Below, one piece after another: positions 33,590 to 42,297 of a stretch of DNA of 64,000 bases. The DNA lies in NCBI GenBank assembly GCA_037974335.1, contig CM075729.1:110527962-110591961 (forward strand). The letters are read 5' to 3'. The position numbers and the translations under genes are program-made. The notes under the pieces were generated by a model. That model saw nothing but the letters and a program-made list of their open reading frames with translations, did no database searches and was not told the origin of the DNA. Numbering within the stretch: position 1 is the first letter of the stretch; every line of letters starts with the position of its first letter. The DNA comes from Prionace glauca. Its lineage: Eukaryota; Chordata; Chondrichthyes; Carcharhiniformes; Carcharhinidae.

Positions 33590-33640
33590 ATGGGCTAAGT
33601 GGCCTTTTCCTGTGCTGTATACCTTGTTTGGGACAAGTTT
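33590..33640 (+). repeat. LINE/SINE 3' tail scrap
   Basis: atgggctaagtggccttttc and ctgtgctgtatacc resemble the terminal part shared by S1 and CR1 copies. Nothing else of the element remains. Confidence 0.4.
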
Positions 33641-34371
33641 AGAAACTCCAAAGTATGTTGTGAAGTTAGCCTAGACCCCACCTTTTCCTTTCGATTTTGA
33701 CAGTAGTGTGAGTATAAGGTGGTTCGTTCCAAGTAAGATTCACTTGATCCACCCAGAAGCTGTTGTTAAAACAAATTTTATTCCAGAATACAATTAGAAT
33801 ATAGCAAAAAGAATTAATAAAACTTTTTTATCAATTAAAATGCTTAAACATCACAGAGTATCATTTTTAATAGCTAGCTATTTCTATTGTTCCAATTTAA
33901 TCAGAATCTCCATGGACCTAAATTGCTTCATTGACTATTCACATTTATATCCACATGGATGCTAGATTTCCAGCCTTTTACCACCTTTGGGACAGCAATC
34001 CAGGTACCCTTGCCTCCTGACCTCTAGAGAAAGATCCACAGCAGCAGCAGAATCTCAGAGAAACAGGTATACTCCCTGGGAGTCCCAGTCTCAAAATTCT
34101 CCACAGAGGAAAAGGCAGGAACTGCACTCAAAAACTTCAAACAGCATCTTAATTTGATTTCTCAACATAAGCCTAGCTCCACCCAGTCACATGATTTTCT
34201 GTCAATCAATATAATCAAGTCCTACTCTGTAAAACCCCAGGGGAACACTAAAACAAGCAAACAGATTTAGTCCAGATTAAAATAAGAATTCTAGCATTTA
34301 GGAGCAATCATGATGCTGCAATAACAACAGAGAGGCTGCCAGTTACACAGCCAATGGCACCTGCGTTAGAA
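33641..34371 (-). mobile_element. Unassigned stretch, possibly an old solo LTR fossil
   Basis: No coding sequence. On the reverse strand the order of an internal AATAAA-rich part and a Ser-codon-like polypurine/pyrimidine body recalls LTRs of the gypsy class in fish, but I see no certain terminal repeats and no internal genes. If it is one, it is an old, decayed single LTR. Confidence is low. Confidence 0.2.
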
Positions 34372-34985
34372 CTGTGGTGGCACAGTGGTTAGCACTGCTG
34401 CCTTACAGCACCACAGACTCAGATTCGATTCCCGGCTTGGGTGACTTTGTACATTCACCCCGTATCTGCCTGGGTTTCCTCCTGGTGCTCCAATTTCCTC
34501 CCACAGTCCAAAAATGTGCAGGCTACGTTGACTGGCCATGCTATATTGACCCTAGTTTTGGGGAGGGTTTAGCACGGAAGCACTGTTGCTTCATAGCTCC
34601 AGGGACCTGGATTCGAGTCCCGGCTTGGGTCTGTGTGGAGGTTGCACATTCTCCTCATGTCTGCGTGGATTTCCTCCAGGTGCTCCAGTTTTCTCCCACA
34701 GTCCTCAGATATGTGGGTTAGGTTGATTGGCCATGTTAAATCGTCCCTTGGTGTCCTGAGATGTGTAAGTTAGAGGGATTAGCGGGTAAAATATGTAGGA
34801 ATATGGGGGTAGGGCCTGGGTGGGATTGTGGTCAGTACAGACTCGATGGGCCAGATGGCCTCTTTCTACACTGTAGGGTTTCTATGATTCTATGAAATAT
34901 GTGGCGTTAGAGTGATAGGGTGGGATTGTTGTCAGTGTCGACTCAATGGGCTGAATGGCCTCCTTCTGTAGGGATTCTATGAGCA
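34372..34985 (+). repeat. S1 SINE split by a second S1 SINE
   Basis: 34372-34566 gives an S1 head and body (ggcacagtggttagcactgc, gattcgattcccggcttgg) as far as ctatattgaccctagt. 34900-34985 gives the missing tail (gggattgttgtcagtgtcg, gggctgaatggcctccttc). The middle is another complete S1. Confidence 0.78.
34567..34893 (+). repeat. Inner S1 SINE of a nested pair
   Basis: It runs from tagcacggaagcactgttgc through B box ggattcgagtcccgg to ggcctctttctacactgtag and tctatgattctatgaa, the last being two ATTCTATG-type tail units. Same strand as its host copy. Confidence 0.8.
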
Positions 34986-35415
34986 CTGTTTATATATGAC
35001 TCAAGTACATTTCTTAAAAGGCATAATATCAGCAAGAAGAGGGCAGAGGCTCCCCTCAATCGCGCACTACCTGGACATGTTAATGGACAGCTTGGCCCAT
35101 GAGTAGGTTACGTGCATTGTGTATATGTGAGATTTCCTGATGTTTATTCTAACTAAAACCTCACTCTCTACAGAAAGCCATCAATTCCCCCTTGCCCATT
35201 GACTCTGTCCTTTGGCTCACCGAGGGGTTCAAAAACCAGGGAAGGTTTCTGGTACAGAAAGTAAGGAGAAAGTATTTTCAAGTGGCAGGAGGCTAGGTAA
35301 CCAGAGGGGACAGATTGAAGATAACTGGGATGAGAGCCAGAGAGGGAGGTGGGGAAATATCTTTAACTTAGCAGGTTGTTGTGACTGGAAATTTGGGGAG
35401 TGGAGTCGGAGCAAT
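34986..35415 (-). other. Intron segment
   Basis: No recognised repeat or exon. The small open frames on both strands lack support. Confidence 0.35.
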
Positions 35416-35858
35416 TTAAGAACATAAGAACATAAGAAATAGGAGCAGGAGTAGGCCATCTGGCCCTTCGAGCCTGCCCCGCCATTCAATAAGATCATGG
35501 CTGATCTGTCGTGGCTCAGTTCCACCTTCCCGCCCTCTCCCCATAACCCTTAATCCCTTCTCTTATCAAAAACCCATCAACCCGTTTCTTAAAAATATTT
35601 AGCGAGGCAGCCTCCACCACTTCAACGGGCAGAGAATTCCAGAGATTCACCACCCTTTGAGTGAAGAAGTTCCTCCTCAACTCTGTTCTAAACCGCCCCC
35701 CCTTTATCTTGAGGCTGTGCCCCCTAGTCCTACTGTCTTTTTTGAGCGGGAACAGTCTCTCCACCTCTATCCTATCCATCCCATTCATCATCTTATACGT
35801 CTCAATGAGATCTCCCCTCATTCTTCTAAACTCTAACGAGTACAAGCCTAGTTTTCAT
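35416..35858 (-). repeat. CR1 LINE 3' end, young subfamily copy
   Basis: The reverse strand encodes YSLEFRRMRGDLIETYKMMN, KDSRTRGHSLKIKGGRFRTE and LRRNFFTQRVVNLWNSLPVE as one unbroken frame to the ORF2 end. The 3' terminus is (ttcttatg)n at the low-coordinate side. Near-identical copies lie at 39020, 54254 and 59212. Confidence 0.9.
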
Positions 35859-36160
35859 CAGCAACTTTCAACAGGAAACTGGAGCAATGTTTGATAAAGG
35901 AGATATTTGCAAGGCTATGGGGTTCGGGCAGGGAGTGTGAGACAATTGTCTTTGTTCCTGTTTGAAAGAGCTAGCACGGGAAGGTCGGTCCGAAGGGCAG
36001 CCTCTCTCCATGCTGTCTGTTTCTCTATCTCATCTCCAGCTGTGTGAGTCCCAGTTTGCAGTGAACACAGTCAGGGACATCCACTGAGTCGGACAATGGA
36101 GAAGCTGGCGGGAGTGGAGAATGAAATCCGGGGAATGAATCTCTCCGCCCGTTTACTCAC
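35859..36160 (-). other. Intron flank downstream of the LE1 exon
   Basis: CpG-containing, unassigned. It begins right after the LE1 donor (gtgagtaaac on the gene strand). Confidence 0.4.
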
Positions 36161-36333
36161 AGATATTGGCCGTCCCTTTGGGGATTGGGAGGTAGGAGCC
36201 AGCTCTCCACTGCCGCCCTTGGAAGCCTTTCCGGCATCTCCCGCAGTCCGGTCCCGTCGTGTTGTGCTCGCACACGCAGCTCAGCCTGTCCCGCTTCATG
36301 ATGCAGTTGTTGGCGTGAAGATTGCACTTACAC
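36161..36333 (-). CDS. NTNG1: Netrin-G LE1 laminin-EGF exon
   Basis: The gene strand has acceptor cttttccag and donor gtgagt around 173 nt. Joined to the AG of the previous exon it reads [52 protein letters not shown] and KGTANI. This holds seven of the eight cysteines of a laminin-type EGF repeat, in the expected CxC...CxC...C..C order. The eighth is completed by the microexon. NTT in EHNTTG is an N-glycosylation sequon. The wording matches netrin-G1 and -G2 LE1 ([24 protein letters not shown]). In netrin-Gs this module connects the ligand-binding LamNT domain to the rest of the stalk. Confidence 0.9.
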
Positions 36334-36538
36334 CTGGAAAAGAAAGGAGAGCGGGAGACTGCTCAGAATCCAGGATTCTCCACTTCCCCCTCTCACCCTT
36401 CACCACCCTGCAGGAACACAGCCACGTTTCCCAGTGTAGGGGCAGCCGGACAGTTTCTGCCAGTGTTTCTGCCCATTGATTCCGAGCAGCAGCAAATTAG
36501 GGGGGATTTGTAACCAGCTCAGCCCCAAAGTCCGCAAA
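36334..36538 (-). other. Intron flank upstream of the LE1 exon
   Basis: It contains the acceptor pyrimidine tract and otherwise unassigned sequence. Confidence 0.4.
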
Positions 36539-36690
36539 GAAAGAACTTGGATTCTTATAGCGCCTGTTCCCTCCTCAGGACCTCCCACTGACTGTAAAGC
36601 TCTCTGAAAATGTGCTGGAAAAATTGCAGAATCTTCCCTTCTTAATAATAACAACACCACCAGTACACTTCCATTTCTCAAGCATCTTTC
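36539..36690 (+). repeat. Fragment of an old dispersed repeat (cttatagcgcc type)
   Basis: gaaagaacttggattcttat followed by agcgcctgttccctcctc and gactgtaaagctctctg matches the start of a repeat common in cartilaginous fish (tttatatagcgcc family, from memory). A different piece of the same family may lie at 53910-54090 and 62560-62800. Confidence 0.55.
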
Positions 36691-36772
36691 AATGTAGTTG
36701 AACAAAACCCATCCCAAGCTGTTTTGACAGGAGTTTTATTTTTAAATCTTCATGCATTACCCTTCCCTAATG

Positions 36773-37345
36773 TGCGGCACTGTGGCACAGTGGTTAGCAC
36801 TGCTGCCTCACAGCACGAGGGAGTTTGCACATTCTCCATGTGTTTAGACGGATTTGAATTCAAAGTTAAAGTTTATTTATTAGTCACAAGTAAGGTTTAC
36901 ATTAACACTGCAATGAAGTTACTGTGAAATTCCCCTAGTTGTCACAGTCCGACACCTGTTTGGGTCAACGTATCTAACCGGCACATCTTTCAGAACGAGG
37001 GAGGAAACTGGAGCACCCAGAGGAAATCCATGCAGACACGGGGAGAACATATAAAGTCCACACAGACAGTGACCTAAGCCAGGAATCAAACCTGGATCCT
37101 TGGTGCTGTGAAGCAGCAGTGCTAACCACTGTGCCATTGTGCCACTCTTTTCCTCGATTTCCTCTGTGTGATCTGGTTTTCTCCCACACCCCAAAGACAT
37201 ACAGGTTCAGTCGGTGTGCCGTGGTAAATTGTGTCCGGGAGATCAGCAGGATAAATCCGTGAGGTTACAGAGATATGGAATTCTTGTCAGTGCAGCTGTG
37301 ATGGGCCGAATGGTCTCCATTCTGCACTGGAGGGATCTTATGATT
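36773..37345 (+). repeat. S1 SINE split by an S3 SINE
   Basis: 36773-36853 has the forward head (cactgtggcacagtggttag, tgcacattctccatgtg). 37148-37345 resumes with ctggttttctcccacacccc and the tail gggccgaatggtctccattc. The inserted piece is in the opposite orientation. The outer copy has lost its B box region. Confidence 0.75.
36854..37147 (-). repeat. S3 SINE inserted in an S1 SINE
   Basis: The low-coordinate end carries the S3 tail in reverse (aagtttatttattagtcac, aggtttacattaacactgc, aatgaagttactgtgaaa). The high end is the reverse head (gcagtgctaaccactgtgcc) with B box gaatcaaacctgg. Confidence 0.8.
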
Positions 37346-37744
37346 CTAGGAATTCTGAGAATCAACCACATTACTGTGGATCTGGAGTCACATTTCAGTC
37401 AGAACTTGTCAGGGGGTCTCTGGATTTCTAGTCCAGTGAAAATACAATTGCTTCCCCCCTGAGTGTTATCAAATTAAATATGACCATTGGTGTCCGTGCC
37501 TTCCGCTGCCTGGACCCTCAGCCCTGCAACTCAACAACTTAAACCCTTCCCAATCTATCCTCCTCTAACCTCCCTCTTCATCCAGTCTTTAATTCACCCA
37601 TTCTAATATCTCCTCATGTGACTCAATGTTCTACTCTGTTTGATTCACTCTCCTGTGAAGCATTTTGGGACATTTCCCTATTTCAAAGGCGCCATATAAA
37701 TGCAGGCTGTTGCTGTTTAGTGAAGACAATTTGGAAAAGCCGAA
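37346..37744 (+). repeat. Unassigned stretch with a fragment of a gcgccatataaatgcag repeat
   Basis: 37495-37735 contains ctcctgtgaagcattttggg and aaaggcgccatataaatgc followed by gttgctgtt. A related piece is at 53277-53485. The left half is unassigned. Confidence 0.45.
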
Positions 37745-37855
37745 GCCCAAAGGGTCATCCTGACCCGAAACTTTGGTTCTGTTCCCTCTCCACAGATACT
37801 ATCAGACCTGGTGAGATTTTCCAGCATTTTCTGTTTTTGTTGTGTTGGGAATGCT
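37745..37855 (-). repeat. Fragment of the cagcatctgtggag repeat, reverse
   Basis: cctgacccgaaactttggtt, ccctctccacagatactatc and attttccagcattttctg form the reverse of the module at 11876 and 56096. Confidence 0.6.
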
Positions 37856-38265
37856 GAGATTGGAGGGAGAAGGGTGTCAGTCTCTGCAGTGAATTGTGAG
37901 AATGTGGCTCTCGGTGTTAATAGCTTTGAGCCGCTGTTTCACTCTCTGCTGAAGAAAAGCGTCAAAATCTGCAGTTTGCTCATTTTGCAAAAATTCCCAG
38001 CTCTGCCAGCTTTTTATTTTATTAAATTCAGCAAAACCCACATTGTTCCTGGGAGACGGTTGAACAGCAGCGTAAACATTTTCCAGCTCCTGTTCTTTAA
38101 TTAGCGTCTGAAAATTCTCCTGGATTAAGAACTCTGGTGAATCTCTCGGAAGCCCGAACAAAAGGGGAATGAAGCCCAGAATCCCGGAGACTGTGTGATG
38201 GGTGAATGGGAACGCGCTGATACAGGCTAAATGGACTTTGGACAGGAAGGGAATCTTAAGTCAGA
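37856..38265 (-). other. Unassigned stretch with a 94-aa open frame
   Basis: A frame at 37877-38161 reads LPRDSPEFLIQENFQTLIKE, QELENVYAAVQ and TADFDAFLQQRVKQRLKAI. Its composition is more protein-like (mixed charged and hydrophobic residues) than the other small frames in this window. No family is recognised, it is not flanked by clear splice sites that fit the netrin-G frame, and it may be chance or part of an unknown element. Confidence 0.2.
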
Positions 38266-38639
38266 ATCATTCATTAAATCATGGACAACTTTGATTTGAT
38301 CTGATTTGATTTATTATAATCACATGTATTGTTTCTTGTGTGCTATACAGAAAAGACATACCATTCATAGAGAAGGAAAGGAGAGAATGCAGATTGTAAT
38401 GTTACAATCATAGCTAGATATAGAGAAAGATCAACTTAATGCAAGGTAGGTCCATTCAAAAGTGTGACAGCAACAGGGACGAAACTGTTCTTGAGTAAGT
38501 TGGTACATGACCTCAGATTTTTGTGTCTTCTTCCTGATGGAAGAAGGTGGAAGATATAATGTCCAGGGTGCATGGGGTCCTTAATTATGCTGGCTGCTTT
38601 GCCGAGGCAGTGGGAAGTGTAGACACAGTCAATGATTGG

Positions 38640-38756
38640 AATTTTACCGGCATGCCAGCCCCAATTCCGAGGGCTGGCTTGGCTCGGAGAATGGCATTCT
38701 CCGTTAGCCTCGGGCGGGATCATGCGAAACATGGACAGACGTGCCGATAAAATTCC
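38640..38756. mobile_element. Small MITE-like element with terminal inverted repeats
   Basis: About 117 bp begins with attttaccggca and ends with tgccgataaaatt, an imperfect 12-13 bp inverted pair. It sits inside the coding end of the L2-like LINE, interrupting the peptide at the IIDCVYTS position. It has no coding capacity. The family is unknown to me. Confidence 0.6.
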
Positions 38757-39019
38757 GCCCAATGGATGGGAGGCTGGTTTACATGATGAATTGGGCTACA
38801 TTCACAGCCTTTTGTAGCTCCTTGGGCAGAGCAGGAGCCAAGCTGTGATACAACTAGAAAAAATGCTTTTTATGGTGCATCTATAAAAGTTGGTGAGAAT
38901 TGTAGCTGACATACCAAATTTCCTTAGTCTTCTGAGATAATAGAAGTGTTGGCTGACTTTCTTGACTATAGCATCAATTTAGAGGGGTGAGGACAGATTG
39001 TTGGTGATCTGGACACCTA

Positions 39020-39434
39020 AAGGCTTACTCGTTAGAGTTTAGAAGAATGAGGGGAGCTCTCATTGAGACGTATAAGATGATGAATGGGATGGATAGGATA
39101 GAGGTGGAGAGACTCTTCCCGCTCATAAAAGACAGTAGGACTAGGGGGCATAGCCTCAAGATAAAGGGGGGGTGGTTTAGAACGGAGTTGAGGAGGAACT
39201 TCTTCACTCAAAGGGTGATGAATCTCTGCCCGATGAAGTGGTGGAGGCTGCCTCGCTAAATATTTTTAAGAAGCAGGTTGATGGGTTCTTGATAAGAGAG
39301 GGGATTAAGGGTTATGGGGAGAAGGCGGGAAGGTGGAACTGAGCCACGACAGATCAGCCATGATCTTATTGAATGGCGGGGCAGGCTCGAAGGGCTAGAT
39401 GGCCTACTCCTGCTCCTATTTCTTATGTTCTTAA
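39020..39434 (+). repeat. CR1 LINE 3' end, young subfamily copy, inside an L2-like LINE
   Basis: It reads MRGALIETYKMMNGMDRIEV and KDSRTRGHSLKIKGGWFRTE, with a small loss after RVMNL. It ends in ctcctgctcctatttcttatg and ttctta. Flanks of aggctt and aagctt type may be a target-site duplication. Confidence 0.88.
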
Positions 39435-39705
39435 GCTTTCAACCATTTCTACTTCATCCCGTTGATGTAGACAGGGACATGTTCTCCTTTACGCTTTCTG
39501 AAGTCGATGACAATCTCCTTCATTTTGTTGACATTGGGGGAGAGATTATTGTTGCTGCACCAGTTCACCAGATTCTCTATTTCATTCCTGTACTCTGTCT
39601 CGTCATTGTTTGGGATCCGACCCACTAATGTGGTGTCGTCAGCAAACTTGAAAATTGAATTGGAGTTTTGATAGAGTTGTTTGAAGTTGCACATGTAAGG
39701 TTAAA

Positions 39706-40404
39706 AATGTGGTGTTTGACAAAAGTGAAAAGAAATGCTAAAACAAAAAGAAATCATATAGCTTTGTCTCTTATAATGCAGGTCTCTGTGCATGGATTTT
39801 AAGTTGTAGGTAGCAGAAGTAGGTTTTTGCAACATTGGATCAAAGCCTAGGAGTCAGCGTTCCAGCCTAACCAAAACAGGCTTTTGAATTGGACCAATAA
39901 ATTTAAAGCAAGCATGCAAAGATATAGAACCATTAGCTGTTGACAGCCTCAAGCCAAGCAGATCAGAGGAATACTGTGAGGTAATTCCAGGGATATAAAG
40001 TTGGACAAGAGGGGATAATTATCAAAAGGGAGTATGCTTGCTACCTCCTGAGTCAGGAGGAGGGAAGGTGAGGGTCTCATATAAATCCTGCAGTTTCATG
40101 TATGTCTTCATAAAATCACCTTCTAAATAAGAGAATGAGAGACCAACTCAAAGTATTCCAGATGGGAGCATCATTGGAGAAAGTTCATACTTCCAAAAGA
40201 TACATGCATGGATAATAGTTGAGAGTGACTGAATTCTGCAATGATTTATTTCATTACTCCTGAAGGAGTTTTGTAATATTTGAACAGCATTCTACTCTGG
40301 TTTTATTCCATTTGTTAATTGTATTAATAATACTCTCACAACTTTAAAACTTTAAATCTGTTAATTATTCATGATAGAGAGTATCAGATCCTGCTTTAAT
40401 TTAC
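39706..40404. other. Unassigned AT-rich stretch
   Basis: No open frame of note and no family I can name. AT-rich tracts (aactttaaaactttaaatctg) lie near 40340. Confidence 0.35.
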
Positions 40405-41745
40405 AAACAATAAAGAAAATTACAGCACAGAAACAGGCCCTCCATGCCTGCACCAACCATGCTGCCCGACAGAACTAAAACCCCCTACCCTTCAGGGGGC
40501 CGTTACCCTTGATTCTCGTCCTATTCATGTATTTGTCAATACGCCCCTTAAATGTCACTATCGTACCTGCTTCCACTACCTCCCCCAGCAGCGAGTTTCA
40601 GGCACCCACCACCTCGTACATCTACTTTAAACCTTGCTTCTCACAACTTAAAACCTGTGCCCCCTAGTAATTGACATCTCCACCATGGGACAAAGCTTCT
40701 GACTATCTTTTTTGTCCATGTCCCTCATAATCTTATAGACTTCTATCAGGTCGCCCCTCAATCTCCATCATTCCAGTGAGAACAAACCCAATTCTCCACT
40801 GCTCCTCATAGCTAATGCCTTCCATACCAGGCAACGTCCTGGTAAATCTTTTCTGTACCCTCTCCAAAGCCTCCACATCCTTCTAGTAGTGTGGTGACCA
40901 GAATTGTACACTATATTCCAACTGCGGCCTAACTAAGGTTCTATAAAGCTGCAACATGACTTGCCAATTTTTAAACTCAATACGCCAGCTGATGAAGGTA
41001 AGCATGCCGTATGTCTTCTTGACTATCTTCTCCACTTGTGTTGCCACTTTCAGTGACCTGTGTACCTGTACACCCAGATCCCTCTGCTTATCAATACTCT
41101 TAAGGGTTCTGCCATTTACTGTATATTTCCTATCTGTATTTGACCTTCCAAAATGCATTACCTCACATTTGCCTGGATTAAACTCCAACTACCATCTTTC
41201 TGCCCAAGTCTCCAACTGAGCTATATCCTGCTGTACCGTGTAATGGTCCTCATCACTATCCGCAAATCCACCAATCATTGTCTGCAAACTTACTAATCAA
41301 ACCAGTTACATTTTCCTCCAAATTAGTTAAGTATATTACAAAACAGCAAAGGTTCTAGCACTGATCCCAGAGGAATGCCACTTGTCACAGCCCTCCATTC
41401 AGAAATGCACCCTTTCACTGTTGACTTCCGCCATCTATGATTGAGCTAGTTCTGTGTCCATCTTGCCAGTCCACTTTTGATCCCATACAACTTCACCTTC
41501 TGCACCAATCTGCTATAAGGGACCTTGTCAAAGGCCTTACTGAAATCCATGTAGACAACAACCACTGCCCTACCCTAATCAATCATCTTTGTTACTTCCT
41601 CAAAAAGCTCGATCAAGTTCATGAGACACGACCTCCCCTTCACAAAACCATGTTGCCTCTCACTAATATGACCTGTTATTTCCAAGTGAGAGCAAATCCT
41701 GTCTTGAAGAATCCACTTCAATAATTTCCCTACCCCTGACCAAAA
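40405..41745 (-). repeat. CR1 LINE, 3' half, decayed
   Basis: The reverse strand encodes MEFNPGKCEVMHFGRSNTDR, KQRDLGVQVHRSLKVATQVE and TLVRPQLEYSVQFWSPHY (40883-41188), the region after the FADD block in CR1 ORF2. Upstream degraded parts extend to 41745, and the 3' UTR end is near 40405 (aagaaaattacagcacag). Multiple stops and frame changes are present. Confidence 0.85.
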
Positions 41746-41759
41746 TCAATAACTTTGTG

Positions 41760-42135
41760 CGACCTCATACATACTCGTAGAAGATTATGAGGTGAGGTAT
41801 ATCCCTGTAAGCAGTTCCAAAATCGAGCAGAAAAATCATGTTGTAACAGAGTAAATAAGAAGAAACTGTTTTCAGTGACAGGAGGGTGAGTACCAGGGAG
41901 AAGTGATCGGAAAAGAACCGAAGGGCGAGATGAGGAGATTTGCTTTTTACACAGAGTGTTGTAATCTGGAGGTCACTGTCTGAAAGGGCAGTAGAAGCAG
42001 GTTGAATAATAATTGGGAAATGTTAAGAGGGTGTTTAGAGGGACTGGGTATAATTGGATAGCTCTTTCACAGAGATAGTAAATGGATCAATGGGCTGAAT
42101 GGCTTCTTTCTCTGGTTCTCTGATTTCTGATGAGA
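41760..42135 (+). repeat. CR1-like 3' end, strongly decayed
   Basis: agaagattatgaggtgaggt, gacaggagggtgagtaccag and atgggctgaatggcttcttt follow the order of a CR1 C-terminal ORF2 and tail, but the protein is lost. Confidence 0.5.
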
Positions 42136-42297
42136 CTGGAGATGGGCGGTGTTGAGATGAAGGGATAGGTTCTGTTCACTTACTCTTCAGCCAATGTAGT
42201 AGCAGCGAGTGGGAAATCATTCCCTCAGTCTGAACCAGCGAGCAGAGCATAGAACTCACTAACAAGCCCATCACCAGAGGCAGGGGAGGCTGTTATA
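42136..42297. other. Short unassigned stretch before the 25-bp array
   Basis: No feature seen apart from a possible fragment, aatcattccctcagtctgaa. Confidence 0.3.

Larger units (their letters stand above)
38270..39705 (-). repeat. L2-like LINE relic carrying two insertions
   Basis: The reverse strand at 38436-38640 reads CVYTSHCLGKAASIIKDPMH and HYIFHLLPSGRRHKNLRSCT, the typical end of an L2-like ORF2. At 39449-39694 it reads NSIFKFADDTTLVGRIPNND and LVNWCSNNNLSPNVNKMKE, the FADD catalytic block and the part that follows. The 3' UTR end (gatttgatttattat) is at 38285. A CR1 copy (39020-39434) and a small palindromic element (about 38640-38755) interrupt it. A sister copy of its 3' end is at 62183-62527. 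Confidence 0.8.
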
